Shown: positions 25,501 to 39,671 of the stretch, piece by piece | How positions within the stretch are numbered: position 1 is the stretch's first letter | Layout: each line of letters starts with the position of its first letter | Assembly: GCF_000524195.1 (NCBI RefSeq) | Contig: NW_020170439.1 | Span: 222,296 to 286,295 of the forward strand | Reading direction: 5' to 3' | Length of the DNA stretch: 64,000 nucleotides | Origin: Echinococcus granulosus | Taxonomy: Eukaryota; Platyhelminthes; Cestoda; Cyclophyllidea; Taeniidae | Program-made: the position numbers and the translations under genes | Notes under the pieces: model-generated | What the model saw: the letters and a program-made list of their open reading frames with translations, nothing else | The model's database searches: none | What the model was told of the DNA's origin: nothing

Positions 25501-28500
25501 CTCTAGCGTTCGGTAACTTTCGACATTTCGAGCATAGGTAGTTCTTGTGGAAAGACTATCCAACCTGAAATTTTCATGATGAAATAATTATGAGTTAACC
25601 AGTTTGTCTATGTCAGACGTCTCACAGACACGGCTGTCGTCACCCTTTAAAATACCTACATCTTCAAGATGACTTTCATCCCACTGCGGCGTGCTCTAAT
25701 TCGCCCGTACAAGTGGTTATCTATTTCTCCCACAATGTGATACACAAGCACGACCACCTTCTTCTGCCATCTAAAGTGCCCCACGTCATGCACCTTGGCA
25801 GTTCTTCTTCATGCACCTGTCATATTAAAAGTCCCTAGTTGGCATGGATGCTCCTCGTGAGTATATGAAATATCCAAAGGCAGAGGGGACATAGACAACG
25901 CACTCAAAAATGCCGTCTTGCTATCAAGAAAGCTATTTTCTAAGGCACAAAAAAGTCGAAAATTATGTTAAATTATCTGTCGCCTTATTAAACATGCTTT
26001 CTTAGTACTTTTTGTGTTAAAAACATGGTCAACATGGTAAAACGGGAAAGTGGATCACGTGACGGGGTTACACGATTTGGGATAGAACTGCCTTTCTCAA
26101 TTTCCCTAAGGCATTTATAATTTATAATCGTTGTATGACTTGTCCAACAATTTTGAATATTGCTTGAAAACACTCGATTATTTAAATATTGTCTTTATTG
26201 TCAAAGAATCTGTCAAAATTGAATGCGAACAACTTTAAGGAACGAATGACGAAGAATTTCTTGATGTGTCCTTTCTTTAAGCTCTGACGCTTTGGAGATG
26301 TGTTGTGCCTTTGAGATTGTCTGCCACCTCATGAGTTAATATTGTTGATTATTTCAGACGATGCTTTTACAGCCCATCTCAAAGGCATGCATTACCTTAC
26401 TCTAAAAAACTGTGGCATTTCCGATTGGAACCTGCTCAGTAGGAAGCACCTTGTGGTTGTCGCGAGCACTACAAAATAAGCCAAAAGGAGGTTTTCTTTA
26501 CAAAGTATCACAATCCAAGTCCTCGTACCCACTGGTGAAAGGAATTCACACTCCTTTACGGATGAGAGAGGGGGGCGAAAGGAGCGATGGAAAAAAGGAG
26601 GGAAAGAGATAGGGAGACACTGGCACCCTCTCTTCTGTATTCTCCTATGGATCATTCACCGGCTGGCCAATGGCATTTATTCTTGTCATCAGCAACAGAC
26701 CATCACATAATGATATGCAAAAATGATACTGAAAAGATGGATAAAGGCATATTTTTGGCTCTACAAACAAAAGTTTTAGCAGAAGATGAGGTGGAAACCC
26801 TTTATTTCATTGGAAAAGGGCTACACATTGTTAACAAATAAAGTAATTTTAAGAGGCCTTTTTCCTTTCACCTATTCAACTGAGTGCTAGAAAAGGGATG
26901 AGAAAGAAGCTTATTATTCTCCTAAATAGGTAAACATTTTTGTATGGCATTAGGATTATGCAATTGAATAAGTTTTTTTCGTCTCTCGGTTTAGCGAAGT
27001 CAGGACATTGAATGAAACATTATCTCCTTTTTGGACTCAATGACTGAGGCGATGATGCTATGTGGGCAGAAGCCTTTTGATGCACAGACGGCGAAATACA
27101 TTGAATCTTTAACCAACTTTTTTGGAAGATTTGGACTTTCCTTGATTTTTTTTTCAACAGGCCATCATTTGGCCCAAATATGTTCTTTTGTTGGCCAAAA
27201 TACAAGATTTTTTCTCATATTAACTTAACAGTCTAAAAAATTTTGTTCTTCCAGAATAGCAATTGTCCTCCTTTTTGTAATTTTACGATTGTGAAATCCT
27301 AATCCAAAGAACAATCTAATGATTAATAAGGCTTGATAGAGTCATAGCAGAACCGCAGTCTCACACAACCACCGTTGTGGGTCTTTTACCCTTCTGTTGA
27401 TGGGTATATATGAGACAAAAATAAAAGTCCAATTGAGCCTTTTCCTCATCCATGCCATTTCTGTGTAAACGGTGTCTGTGGTCACACTTTTAAAGTAGAA
27501 GAAGAGAACACACACGCAAAGCAGAGAAGGCTATTGTTGCCCTCATCCAACCCGGCAATTTTTGGCATATATAAACACGCAGAACTCAATCACCCACCCA
27601 AGACCAATTCTTGCTTCGGGTGTGGGAAGTGTGTCACAAACTACCACCGTTTGAGGAAGATTAGAAGCAACTTAGGATGAGTGGCCCATCACTCCGACAC
27701 GATGCATCTCAACTATATATAGGAGCCAAATTTGGCTCTTAAAAAAGGTCATAAGCTAGTCTAATCAAACAACGTCATTAAAGTGAGAGAAGACCACACC
27801 CTTCACTAGAAATTTGATTGAAGTTGAAACCTTATTTTTTCTGGTCCCGCAAGTAGACAGTCATTTATGCACATGTGAGAATGGCTGATAGGTGCTTAAT
27901 TCCTTCTGCTTCTTTTCCCTCTAAAAGAGATGCATTGGTGAGTTTCTCATTAGTTCTGAGGGTAGCAAGCATTTTCAAAACACACTCGTTAAATTTAAGA
28001 ACTTATTTGAATTTCTTTAATTTTTTTTAACAGAAGGCATGATTTGGCGAATGAACTTTACGAATAGCCCTAGGGTGGTAAAACTTGCCAAGAGGCAGCT
28101 TCGTTAAGTTCATATATGCATAATAAATGTGTAATTAGTGAGTACAATGTCTCTTTCCATAAGAAGAAAACTACAATTTCGTTTTTTGAAGTTGCAGAGA
28201 ATTAGTACTGCCGGCAAAATTAATGTCAATGTTACTGCTTATATTTCAAAATTTTTCTAGCCTGTTTTTCCCTTTTGCTTCCGAAAAATTACAATGAACT
28301 AGGTCAAATTTCTAAAAGGTTAATTTTGTTGAGACAGAATATTTATTCGATTTATTTCTCATTTTACTGAGGATATGTGCTACTAAATCCATTTGATATT
28401 CAAAAATGTCCCGAAAAATTGCATTTTTGTACCATAAAGTTAAGCAGCTCAATTAGCTGGATCGGTAATAAATTATTTTTAATAGCGGTGCGTTTAAAAT

Positions 28501-29755
28501 ATTTATTTATTTGGGATTATAAGCAAATAAAGTAGTGAAAAATTTGGAGGAGGCACGCTGTGTGGTAAGAGAAATTGAATGACCGAAAAGGTATTTACCA
28601 ATGGCATCCCAATGTCGCATCTTGTTAGAGGAGAGCCTCTGTGTCTGACCGTGATGGATGGAGAAGGGTGTGGTGCTGCTGACATGCTCGATTAAGAGTA
28701 ACGCCGGATTTACGAGTTGAGAAATGATGAAGGTAGGGGTTTGTGCTGCCTTTTTACGACTTATCAGTAAACCCAATGCAGTCAAATTAATATGCTTTAC
28801 CTCCACTGACAGGAGTAATTGTTAGATTTTATGAATGGCTGGCAATGCTCCCACATATGCTCTTTTAAAACACTCTCAGGAGCAGCCCAGACTAAAGTTC
28901 TAATTTGTCTGTATAAGTGACCGATCTTCAAAATGCTATGCAGCTCTAATTCCTGTGCTCTGTACAAATGAAGCTGACTCTGTCTCAATGCAAGCCGAAC
29001 CGACTGGTAGATGCTTGTAAGTATAGAAGAGGCGTTTAGATGTGAGAGTAATTGTGACCTGTTATGAGAAAAACCAATTACAATTGTACTGTGTTTTCCT
29101 GCTTTCCCAGAAAATGCACCTCCCAATTGCTGTGTTTTATGTTTGCCAATAACGCATGTTTTATTTTTGTCAGTTTTGATGTAGTCTATTAAGGATGAAT
29201 TAGAGAATTTTGACTCAATTTAAGCCGGGTTCAACCGCCCTTAAAAACAAAAGAAAGTGCCTTGTCTTGACCTCCACTTTTGTGCTTCCCTATCAGTAGT
29301 TATTTATGCGAGATCTACTATCACTTCTTAAAAAGACACTTATAAATTAAAGAAAAGATACAGGCTTTATTTTTTCAGAGACAGAACGTTCCATGGTTGT
29401 CATCCGTTAAAACTAGAATGAGAAGTAGGCTGATTGCATACCCTTTCATCAAATGACATAATTTGTGAGACTTTTGGAGCTCATTTCACAACAAAATACC
29501 TTACAAACACAGTTGTCCACCTTTGAATTTACAGCAGCTTTGCTGACTTCCCATGTCTGTCTACACAATCAAGTGTTAAGAGAATATATCACGGCGCATT
29601 TCCTTTAATGACCTCGATTGCTCCCACTTCACCCCATTCTACTTATCTCCAGTCGCGATCACTCGGAACAGAATGCGTCAATTCACTTTGTCTATTAACA
29701 AATACATTACGCAGTTCAAAATTCAACTCAAGATTTTTAAATACAAGTTAATATT

Positions 29756-30197
29756 CGATACTCTGTTGTTGAACAAAGAGCATCCAGATGGGAGGTAATG
29801 CTAGTAAAGGCATCAGAATCCACTTTGTTGTTTTCACCTACGGCTGATGTTCGCAAGTTAAGGAAAAGTGGTGCAAAGTGAGATGGGATGAGACAAGGTG
29901 GGATGAAATAGGATTAGGTAAAGTGCGATTTTTCTGACCAAATACCAACACATTGCTCCTTTTTGATTGCGTCTGTTTCAATCGTCCACCCCAACTAGGT
30001 CAATATAACTTACCTGCTCCTCAGAAATCACGTGATTCATAGAATATGCACAATTTATTCCTCTTCTACTCGTAATTTTTTCCTTAAACCTAGATTTTTT
30101 CCAAACTGAAATGCCAGTATGTTCTACTCATGCATTTAATCAAGAGTCACCCAAAAACCTCTCGCCTACCTTCACATTCTTCTTTAAATCCTCATTA
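29756..30197 (+). repeat. Dispersed repeat family B, copy 1
   Basis: About 440 bases that match the reverse complement of 39182-39671 at roughly 80 percent by eye, including an A/G-rich core with repeated GGGATGA-like units (about 29880-29935) and the shared string AATCACGTGATT. This copy lacks about 60 bases present in the other. No coding capacity was seen; it looks like a non-autonomous mobile or ancient duplicated element. Confidence 0.75.
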
Positions 30198-31137
30198 AAA
30201 TATGCTTTTTAGTCAGAGTTCCTTCTTTATTTCAGGATCTCGTAAACTCTGCTGAAAAGATAGAATTCATGCTGTTAAGACGGCGATTTTTCTTATGAAG
30301 AAAATCGTTTGTGACAGCTGCAGACTAGTTCACTGCCCAATCAATCCTTCCTGTGAACGTCTAATAAAGTCAGAAAATGCCTCATCGACAATTGCGGCGT
30401 CATGAAGTAGTTCAAACAAAGAATACTTCCGTCTTAATGAGGGGAACCGTACGGCTTATTTATGTACGATTTCGAAGGAGTCCATGGGCAGTGGATAACG
30501 GGTAACAGGTAGGGTAATGAGGAGTCGATGACAAATTCAGATAGTCACTCATAGGATACCTCTTCATGTTACCAGTTCCCCTTTGTTCCAGCTGAATCTG
30601 AAGGCGAATGTGGAAGCCAACCGAGTAGCCAATTACTAAATAAGCAAACAAATGTATTTTCTACTACCTCGACCCCATTTTTTGTCTCTCACCTACTCAA
30701 AATGTCACCCTTTGTCGTCGGCATTCAACCTCCTTTAGTGGAGGCCCTGGCAGGCGAAAGTAAGGATTCTAGCTAAGTTGCTTTCATTGTTTTGTCTCCA
30801 ACACGAAAGAGTTTTGAATGCGGCTTAACTAAGATTTTCTCCTACGTTCTCATTACCCTTGGTGCTAGAACCTAGCATGTGGCGATCTCACTAGTGGCGT
30901 TCTTTTGGGCCTAAGAAGGCGAAGATGAAAATGAAGAGGAACATGAATAAGAAAAGAAGGAAGACGGAAAGAAAGTGAGTAGCACTGTTTTATATCTCTG
31001 CAGGAAATGCTTTCTTTATACAAATACGCAAAAAAGTGTTCTTGATGATGCTTGCATGCAAGCGTTGGGGGTCCAGTATTAATCTTCTGGTAGAGCCCTC
31101 GTAATAAAGATTGAAGCTCTACTTATGTGTTGTAGAG

Positions 31138-31265
31138 CTTGAGTCATTTTTGATGGATTAATTTGGTAAACCAGCCAACAGGAACGGTTCGTAGTTAATA
31201 CTGGAGGAAATTGGAGGATAGATGAATAGGTAGACATGTGCCACCGTGCCTCATAGCGTCTTGAT
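31138..31265 (+). repeat. Weak direct repeat C, copy 1
   Basis: Shares CTTGAGTCATT, GGTAAACCA(G/C), an A-rich CAGGAACGG/TAGAAATGG block and ACATG..CCAACGT/CCACCGT..CCTCA, in the same order, with 31745-31865. Diverged, no ORF. Confidence 0.4.
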
Positions 31266-31744
31266 AAAGATAAAATTTTATAAAGTTTAATGAATTTTCA
31301 TGCTTTAATAATCAGGTCTATTCAACAGTTCTGACTGCCCTAGGAAGCGATTTCTCTACTTGTTTACTTTACCTTCTTCAAGATCATGGGTCCAATTCTT
31401 AAAAACTGAATTTTCAGACAACTTTGCGGTGAGGAATAGCTTCTGCAGTCTATTGCATCATACAGAAAGATGCATTCCCTAAAAAAGAGAAAAGAGTGTA
31501 CACTCCCCGACCGAAGAATAATATGACCGTTTAATTAAAGGGAGATATTTCTCATTTAAAGTCATTCATTTATCTACCTATCACACAGAACAGTCAGACA
31601 ACCAGGCAGGAAGTACCGTAAATGCACGTGGCCGCTTAAAAGGATAAAGTAAAGTTACGAAGAGCTTAACCGTAAACGTAAACGTAAAATAACCCTTCTA
31701 TCTCTCCCACTGAACATAATATGCAATTTTTTTACACTTTAGGA

Positions 31745-31865
31745 CCTTGAGTCATTACTAACGTCGTTGATAGGTAAACCACCAAATAGAAATGGCTCGT
31801 TTTTAGTGCTAGGTGCCTGTGGACATGAACCAACGTCCCTCAGGAATGCAAGATGGTGACAAAAG
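31745..31865 (+). repeat. Weak direct repeat C, copy 2
   Basis: Second member, about 600 bases downstream of copy 1 in the same orientation. Confidence 0.4.
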
Positions 31866-34800
31866 CCACGGAGACTAAAGAGCCTCTCTAATTTATTTAC
31901 CTTTAAATATGGGTGTTGATCACCTTAATAACATTTGCCTTGGAGATTGTTTTTAAGCTAGCAAAAGTGTTCACCGGTTAGTGACTGCTCCTGTCCATCC
32001 TTCAAAATTAAGCAGCAGAAATTTGACAAAAGGTACCGATTACTCAACCCATGACATAATAGCCAATAAACAAAGTGGCAAATAAACAGACAGTGGTCCA
32101 AAGCGACGCATCTTCACGTAAAGTGGACCTAGAAACTCCTGAAGAAAACATTAAGCTAACGATGCGAGGGCAACAAATTTAGCTATTTTGTCAAGCCACC
32201 CAAAGAAGATCCTGAATGCCTCTCGAGGTAAGCCATTTCACTAACTTTTTGAAAAGAGGGAAATAAACCCACAGTCATTTGTAAGGTATTGCTATAACCT
32301 TTATCGTATTTCTCACTTCTTTTCTCTTTTGAGCCCTCTATTTTGTAAAGTAACAGTCAAATCTGGCATCTGGGATTAGTTCTGGCCTACTCTGTAACTA
32401 CTGCCTCCCAGGTGTCTCATTCTTGGAGAGTGCTCTTTTTGTAGCTTATAAATAATTACGCTTTCCAGGAGGAGAGCTTCCCTGTGAAAGTATATATCCA
32501 AGGATATGGGATGCGAAAAGGAGAAACTACCACACGTTTTCCTTCTCTTTCTTGTTTTTGTCCAGATATCCTTTGTATTTCTTAAAACACTAAAAAGGAC
32601 ATAATTTTTACAGAAGGCAACCCACAAACCCATGTATAGGTAATCATCTTGCTTTTAGGCTGTTGAATTACCGTGGTCTCATCTCGATAGAAACACGCCC
32701 CCACCACAGTATCAGATCACGAAGATGAAAACTTAAAGTACAAAAAAGAATATAAAAGAGACTTCTTCTTTTTAAAATTTTGAAGGAAGTGAAGCGTAGT
32801 TTTCGTTACTTCTTGTCGGCATTGTCACCAATTCTGTCGCTAGCGATTTGGTTAATGTGGTCACTAAAGGAGTTAAAATGCAACTCTCCTCCTTAAAATA
32901 AGTATTTTGAAGTAAAGCCTTTATCGTGAATAGATGTTTCCTGTTGAGCAATGGTACAGAAAAAGAAGGATGCGCAAACCGGTGCCACTTATTTTCTTTT
33001 TAGGGTGTATATTTAAATGTTACATTTCGCAGGCACAAACACCCTTACTACATCAATTGTGTAGTTTACCTCGGATATAGAATGGCTGGTTTTACAACCT
33101 AACGTCTACCCTTGGACACTTAAAAATGGGGTAATAAAAAGTTGGAAAAACCTTCATAATGGCTTCAGAGATTAAAGGGAACATAAGTGGGCTTACTTTG
33201 TTTTCTCTCCACTTCTGTACACACTGGCATCTCTCCTTGCTCAATTATTAAGGGTAATGCTTAAACATATGAGTAGAATGTAGAAAATTGGTGAAATTTG
33301 TCATTTGACACGAATATTACCCTCAATTTTTGCTTTTTTTGCAAATAATAATTGTTAATTATTTCAGCAGCAGTTAGCAACTCACTGAAGATTAGTAGAA
33401 GTAGGTTTTTACTATGGTTTAAAGGGACCAATGAAGATTTATGGACAAAAATTAACATTTTTAAATTTTCCGTTTTCTGTTTACGTTCTATTATTCTTTT
33501 TCTTGTCGATAGAGCTACTTCTCGGAAGTGGCACATCATACTACTTGTCCAGGCCCATAAGCGGGAACGGAAGCACCACTTTTGTTTTATATATTTTCTA
33601 CTTTCCCAATATTTCCCATTTTGCATTTTTGTAAGGTAGGATTTACAAAGTTTCTTTAATAGGAACTCACAATAATAACAACTTTTAAGCAAAATGATTT
33701 GTTTCATGTGCTTGATTCGTCTTACTACCGATAGTGCCAGTTAAAAGTAGCCAAGGGTAAAAAAGCGGTGACACTTGACACTTGCAGGCTTTACTTATTA
33801 ACTACCTGTTGTCACCAACTAAACCTTGTTTTCCATTCAAGAATGCATAAGGGTCGCGGTTCTGAAGACGCAGTCATTTAAGGATCTACTGAACCTCACG
33901 ACCTCTGTGAAATTTATTTTCTTCTTCTATAAGGTAACAAAGTTGGCAAGTTTGCATAACGCCATTTGTGAAAATATTTCTTTTACTTTTTTTCCTGATA
34001 ATACATTTACCATTGAAATTGCATATATGTGAAAATCAATTTTCTTACCTGATTCCTGCATTCCAAATATGTGACAGATGCTAGTTAACAGCTTATGACG
34101 GGTGATTGTATCCAACCTTGCCAAAAGTAGATTGATTAGGTGTACGACATCCCTTTTGGGAATCTTTTAGGATTTTTGGGAAAAATTAAACCCTTTTTAC
34201 CTCCCAATGAAGGACGCAGTATGCTCCCCCCAAGCGTTGTATTAAGATGCGATAAAAGTAAGCCATGTTGCTAATTTTTTAGCATCTGTCAGGCAATTTT
34301 TTTGTGAATGCTAGCCATTTGTGTTGGACATAAAAATTTCATGACATTTTGGTCTGACGAAGAAGTATTAACTCGTGCGAGCACATTGAGCCTAAACGAA
34401 TAAGAAGTTTTTTTCTTAATAATTTACAAGAAAATGTGCCCAGTGTTGCCTTAACCCAAAATGGGAAAAAAATAAGTCCCTGAGTTTTGCAGATTCAGTA
34501 AGTTGCTTTTTGCTTGTTCATACATGGCAGCTTCTATCGCGACACCATATGCTTCTGCCAGACGGTACAATCGTTCAAATTTTTCAGCATAACTCATCGC
34601 TTCAGGGAAGACTCAGGATACTTTACTGGTGACACCAGCAAGGACGCTGATGTAAGAGAACAAATAACTCGTTTTTTTTCGCTGATTTCTATACTCGTTT
34701 GACTCGTAGATTTGACAATTATAGGTAGGACTGACTACTCAGTCTCAGCCCTGGTAATCTACATTACAAGGTTTTGCTTTTAGGCGAGTAATTTGTATGC

Positions 34801-36508
34801 ATAAAATTGCACTTCGTGTTGAAGATCTATCAATCAAGAGTACTAAGAGGACATCTTATTTCCTCCCCTCCCCCCTTCGATATCGTCCATAGAGAGGACA
34901 AACTTTGGATAGGCAATATAAGTGACAAAATATATTACTGACTTTGAAGACAAATGTTTCTGTACTTTTAGTAACTGTAGATGATACTTAAAGAATTGTG
35001 AATCTTTAAAAGGTTGTACTCTCGATTTGGCTGTAGGCTCTTCTGCCTACTTTTATAACCTTCTAGTCCATCTGTGCATAAATAATAAATTCATTTTACT
35101 TATTTGGCAAATTAAGGCTTTAGGATGGACACAGGTACTCTCATTTATACCAAGTTTTTGCAGGCATTTTTTATTGTGCATGAATGTCAATGCTAAAAAG
35201 AATCGGTCAATGCTCCCCTCCACTGATTCGATTGGCTATCTACTTAATATTTTATTGAGTTGCACTTTTGCAAATCACAAACTACTTTAAAGATGCAAGT
35301 CAAAAACGTGATTTGCGCTCACAATTCACTTAGTTAATGCAAGAAAACGGAATATTAGGAGTGACTGACAAGTTTAAAAGTTTTGTTTAAAGTAATATTC
35401 TTAATGTTTTCCTTTTATCAGAACAATTACACTTTACAATCGACTCAACCTACAATTAAGCAATTTATTTTTTCTTTGCTTATGTGTTTGTTAATTAGTT
35501 GTCCTGTCAGGCAAAGCAAATACTATTCTTCGCACTATTGCCAGGGTAAAAAATAGGCAAGTTAGATTAAATTTATAATTTATCTTAGGGCTGAAAGGCC
35601 ACTGTGATCCCACTCTCCACAGATTTTGCTGGAGTTAAAGTAAAAAAGCCATTATTAAATGGCGACGTATGTTCAGCACAAATTCATTCCCTTACTTTTA
35701 CTTAGATCTGGTTAAAGAATTTCCAAAGCAATATGCTGCTGGAGGATTTTTTTTTGAAAAATTCAGGAAACTTGTGTACATTGCAAAGATACCCTTAATA
35801 ACTGTTCAACACATTAAGTGGGACAGATTCTGTCAATCTTTAAGTGCTTTCGACGTTTCTTGGGCTGCCAGATAAGGAAAAAAGCACAACATCTCTAACT
35901 TTGGTAGAGGTGGGAGCAAGATTTCAGATTCCAAATTACGTTTATGCATTTTGATAGGCGGCAAAACCACGCGGAAAAATCTTCTTTGTAAAGTATAAAA
36001 ATGTTTTCAGTTATTTTTATTACAAGGAGAGGAAAAATTATGCCCTTGTGAGTTCCAGCGTTGTTGAAAAATATGGTTTCTGAGTAAATACTGCACATGC
36101 TAGGAGTTTAAAACCAGGTAGATGAGCTACGCTTATCTAACGTAATTTCACAAGTGACTACAGGGATATATTTTGTTTTTTAAAAAAACTTAGGGTTTTC
36201 TGCAAACTCAGTACCCCTTAAAACCAAATAACTTAACTCAAAAATTGTAGGTTGCAGGTGTTTTGAAACCATCTTTTATAACTCTTAACTGGGTTTACAT
36301 GAAAAAGCCTGTCGAAGTAAAGTTGATTGTTTATGAAATATTCAACTTTCTTCTGATTGGCCACATCTCAATATAAGGCACTAGCGATCCCAATGAGAGT
36401 AAGTCCTATAACCATTTGATCTAAATATACAAAAATATGGGTTTTAGGGTCTTATTATTTATTTTGGAGGATCTAAAGGTGTCTACAAGGAATGAGTGAG
36501 TAATTTTA

Positions 36509-36838
36509 TTATTCTCTCCCACAGTCAATAGTATCCAATAATTTTGTTTTCCAATATAGTAAAGATGTGTGAATTTGCAATTTAGGTAAGATTATGCTGT
36601 TGTCTTTAAATGTGATTGATAAAGCAGGCCTATTGGTATTCTTTCCATCACGAAATTTACTGACGCATGATTGGCCGTTGCGTCCCCGTTCTTTTGCTGA
36701 TTGGTAAAATCCGCCACTGATATTGATGCTTCTGCTGATAATAAATTTGGTTGTCTTCACGTCAAAAATTAGTTTAAATGGTCCTTCTCCGAAAATTTTA
36801 TCTTCCACGAGGCTCTTCAAGAAGAGGCCCATAGACAT
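36509..36838 (-). CDS. Uncertain 109-codon ORF
   Basis: One of the longest frames outside the two genes. It reads as alternating polar and beta-branched stretches (GPFKLIFDVKTTKFIISR) and starts with a genuine ATG at 36838. No domain, signal peptide or membrane segment was recognised. Two CCAATCA motifs fall inside it on the same strand, which argues equally for non-coding DNA. At this size, chance remains the simplest explanation. Confidence 0.12.
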   Translation of the reverse strand: MSMGLFLKSLVEDKIFGEGPFKLIFDVKTTKFIISRSINISGGFYQSAKERGRNGQSCVSKFRDGKNTNRPALSITFKDNSIILPKLQIHTSLLYWKTKLLDTIDCGRE

Positions 36839-39181
36839 CTTAAGGGAAGTGAAAAGTTGGCAACATGAAAGACAAGGAATAAAGTGTAAAAATAGGGCAG
36901 AAAGGAACCTTTATCACATATCTAACACCGAAACTTTGGAGTTGGATTAACTTTGAGTATTTACAACGCATCATCTGATCAAAATGTTGATAGTTGGAGA
37001 AATCACAGAATTGCAGAGTGCGCTTTTGCTATCAAGGAAGGTAAGGCTTTCGTCGACGATTGTAATCCACTGCCAGAAAAAAGACAAAGGTATGATCTAC
37101 TAATTTGATGTTTCAAGTGTTGGTTTGATAAGAAACAGATTAAATTAACCTGGAACATAATGAGGTTTAAGAAATGGACTCGCTTTTATCAAAGACAGCT
37201 TTTTATTTTGTCCTAGTCTACATTTTTGACGTCATAACTGTTCTAAGTCATCTTAAACACATAAAATTAGCACCTTTCACCTCCACCGGCCATTTGTAAG
37301 GGTAAACTTTAAGCAGATTTGTTGCTTTGGCTCAAATAAGAAATTTGAAGAGAAGTGTCAGAAACAGAACCATTTTGTTGTTAAAGTGTGTAAGAGGATG
37401 GAATAGGTACGTCTCGACCATCTCTATATTTGGCAACAACCACTTGTTACGTGCATTCCCTTTTGGGCATGCATAAAAAATTAGATGTGCCAGTCTTTCA
37501 CCTACTAAAAGGCATTCTTCGTAAACTCTACAAATTTTGGACTTTTTTATCCTGAATTTCGAGGATATTGGTTGGATCTGAGAAAAGCGTGCTTAGCTTG
37601 TCTGTACCGCGAATCGAGGTAGCATTGCTGTCAAAAAACTGATGTTTTTCACTTATGGATGCGCAATACGCGACACTAAAACTGATCGTCTAAAAGTGAT
37701 TTAGAAATGGTTTAGTAGTTTATATTACGGTGAAAGTGAAACTGAATCCAAAAATAATGAGATAAGAGAAGAGATGAAAATTTATTTTATAGTTTTTCAA
37801 ACGACAAAGTTATCATGGCAAGCTTCAAGCTGCCTTTTTGCTTCTAAACTTCACACCTTTACACAGTCCGTGCATATTGGATTCATACAGACTGATCAAC
37901 GGACCAGCTGGTTATATATTGTTAAATGAGAAACATTGGATGAAAAATTACTCTCAATAAGTGAGCAAACATGGCATCCCTCGTCCTGAAAGAATCTCCT
38001 CACTTCCAATATCGCAATTCCAGGTAATGCACTAACTCATTTCCACAGAACCATGGCCATTCTATTTGATGCGATGGACTGCAAATGCAAATTCTCATTA
38101 AGAATTCCTAGTCAGACTATGCTCTATGCAAGTAGACCTATGATTTGTTCAAAAGTAAGGCAGTGGAGTCGAGTCCCTTTCCCTTAAGACAGAGTCTAGC
38201 TTAACAAATCAACCTAAGCACTGAGGCATGCGAGCTCCTTAATTGTCAAATTTTGTCCTAAATGATTTTTTCTCGTGTCTACCTGAAGAGACAAATAAGA
38301 CCTCCTCTGACTTACTCAAGCCCAAAATCCAAAGCTTGACGTGGCTTGATCTCCAATACTTAAGCATAAGCCGAATCAAAAATTCCAGGTACTTACAAAT
38401 CATTTTCTCTCATAAAGTTGGCCTTTCCACATTTTTGTATTAGATAAGCATTTTTGGCAAGAATTAAAGCATTCGCTATTTCTTTATCTTCTCTTGGTAT
38501 CCTTAGACACGAACTAGCCGCAGTAATGTGACTAAAATATGCTGGATTTTAACAGCAAGGGTGATGAGAACCCAGTAGACCATTTCTTCTGTGCAGCATT
38601 CAAGCCTCTTTGTATTAAAGACAGAACAAGAGAGACAACTTAGCTAGATTCAGTGCTTAATCAATCTCTTCCGTCTGCTAGGGTATTCTCTACGCTAAGT
38701 TGAGTGTGGACAACAAAGGGCAGCTTGTTAGTTGGTGGAAGGAAAACTCAAAAATGGAGGTAGGATTCATGGAAAATATATTTAGACTTTTACCGATTGA
38801 TTAGCTGCCTGGTACAGGTGCACATTCGCTTGAACAAATACCTGACATACAGGATGAAGTTTTGACATGGAGAGAAGTGATGGCAGGAGCAAGGCATCCG
38901 GAGGGCGACGATTTTATTTCGCCATCGACTCCCCACTACGTTACCTGTTACTTAGTGCCCATGAGTCCCATGAACTTGTGCATACATGCGAATGTCTGTG
39001 CGTCCTATTGGTATTTGCTTATGTGACTACACGATGAGTGGTTTTACGTTAAGGCTTTCCACTAGTTGATCAAATGTTCACGGAAGGGATTGATGAAGCT
39101 GTAATCTGCCATTTTGTCTATTAATGGCTATTGCCATCATTTGGATTATTCAATCCTTTTCAATACAGTCTGCTAGGCGTA

Positions 39182-39671
39182 AAATGAGGGGAAATCCTTT
39201 CTTGGAAAAGCGTGAAGACAGGCGAGAGGATTTTCAGTGGCTCTTGACTAAATGCGTGAGTAGGACAAAAGCAGCATTTTTGTAAGGACAGGATCGAGGT
39301 TTAAGAGGAGATTATGAATAGGAGAGGAATAAATTGCACCTATTTTGTAAATCACGTGATTTAGGAGACACAGATAAGTTATACTGACGGAGTTGGGGCG
39401 GACGATTGAAATAGGCGCAATCGAAAAGGAGCAATGTGTTGCTATCTGGTCAGCGCCTAGTTGCACTGGGTACTAACACTCAACTCATAGAATGAAGAAC
39501 CACACTTTACCTAATCCTATCTCATCCCACCTTGTCTCATCCCATCTCACTTTACATCACTTTTTCTTAACTTGCTAACAGCAGCTGTAGGCGAGAACGA
39601 CATAGTGGATTCTAATGCCTTTACTAGCATCACCTTCGATCTGACTGCTCTCTGTTCGGCAACTGAGTATT
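39182..39671 (-). repeat. Dispersed repeat family B, copy 2 (inverted)
   Basis: Inverted, slightly longer relative of 29756-30197. The best-conserved block is about 39510-39640 (TAATCCTATCTCATCCCACC and flanks). The short ORF at 39248-39466 lies inside it and is not preserved as a frame in the other copy. Confidence 0.75.

Noticed and set aside
27567..27580. TATA-like sequence (CATATATAAAC) with another at about 27716
   Set aside because: Good match to a TATA box, but no plausible start exon follows on the + strand.
28507..29126. Two adjacent frames of 99 and 109 codons on the - strand
   Set aside because: Different composition, no motif, no shared splice logic; judged chance.
29225..29240. 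B-box-like GGTTCAACC considered as tRNA evidence
   Set aside because: No matching A box, anticodon stem or acceptor stem could be placed around it.
33261..33707. 148-codon - strand frame
   Set aside because: Lys/Tyr/Phe-rich, as expected from A+T-rich DNA, with no domain; an overlapping frame of similar quality exists on the other strand.
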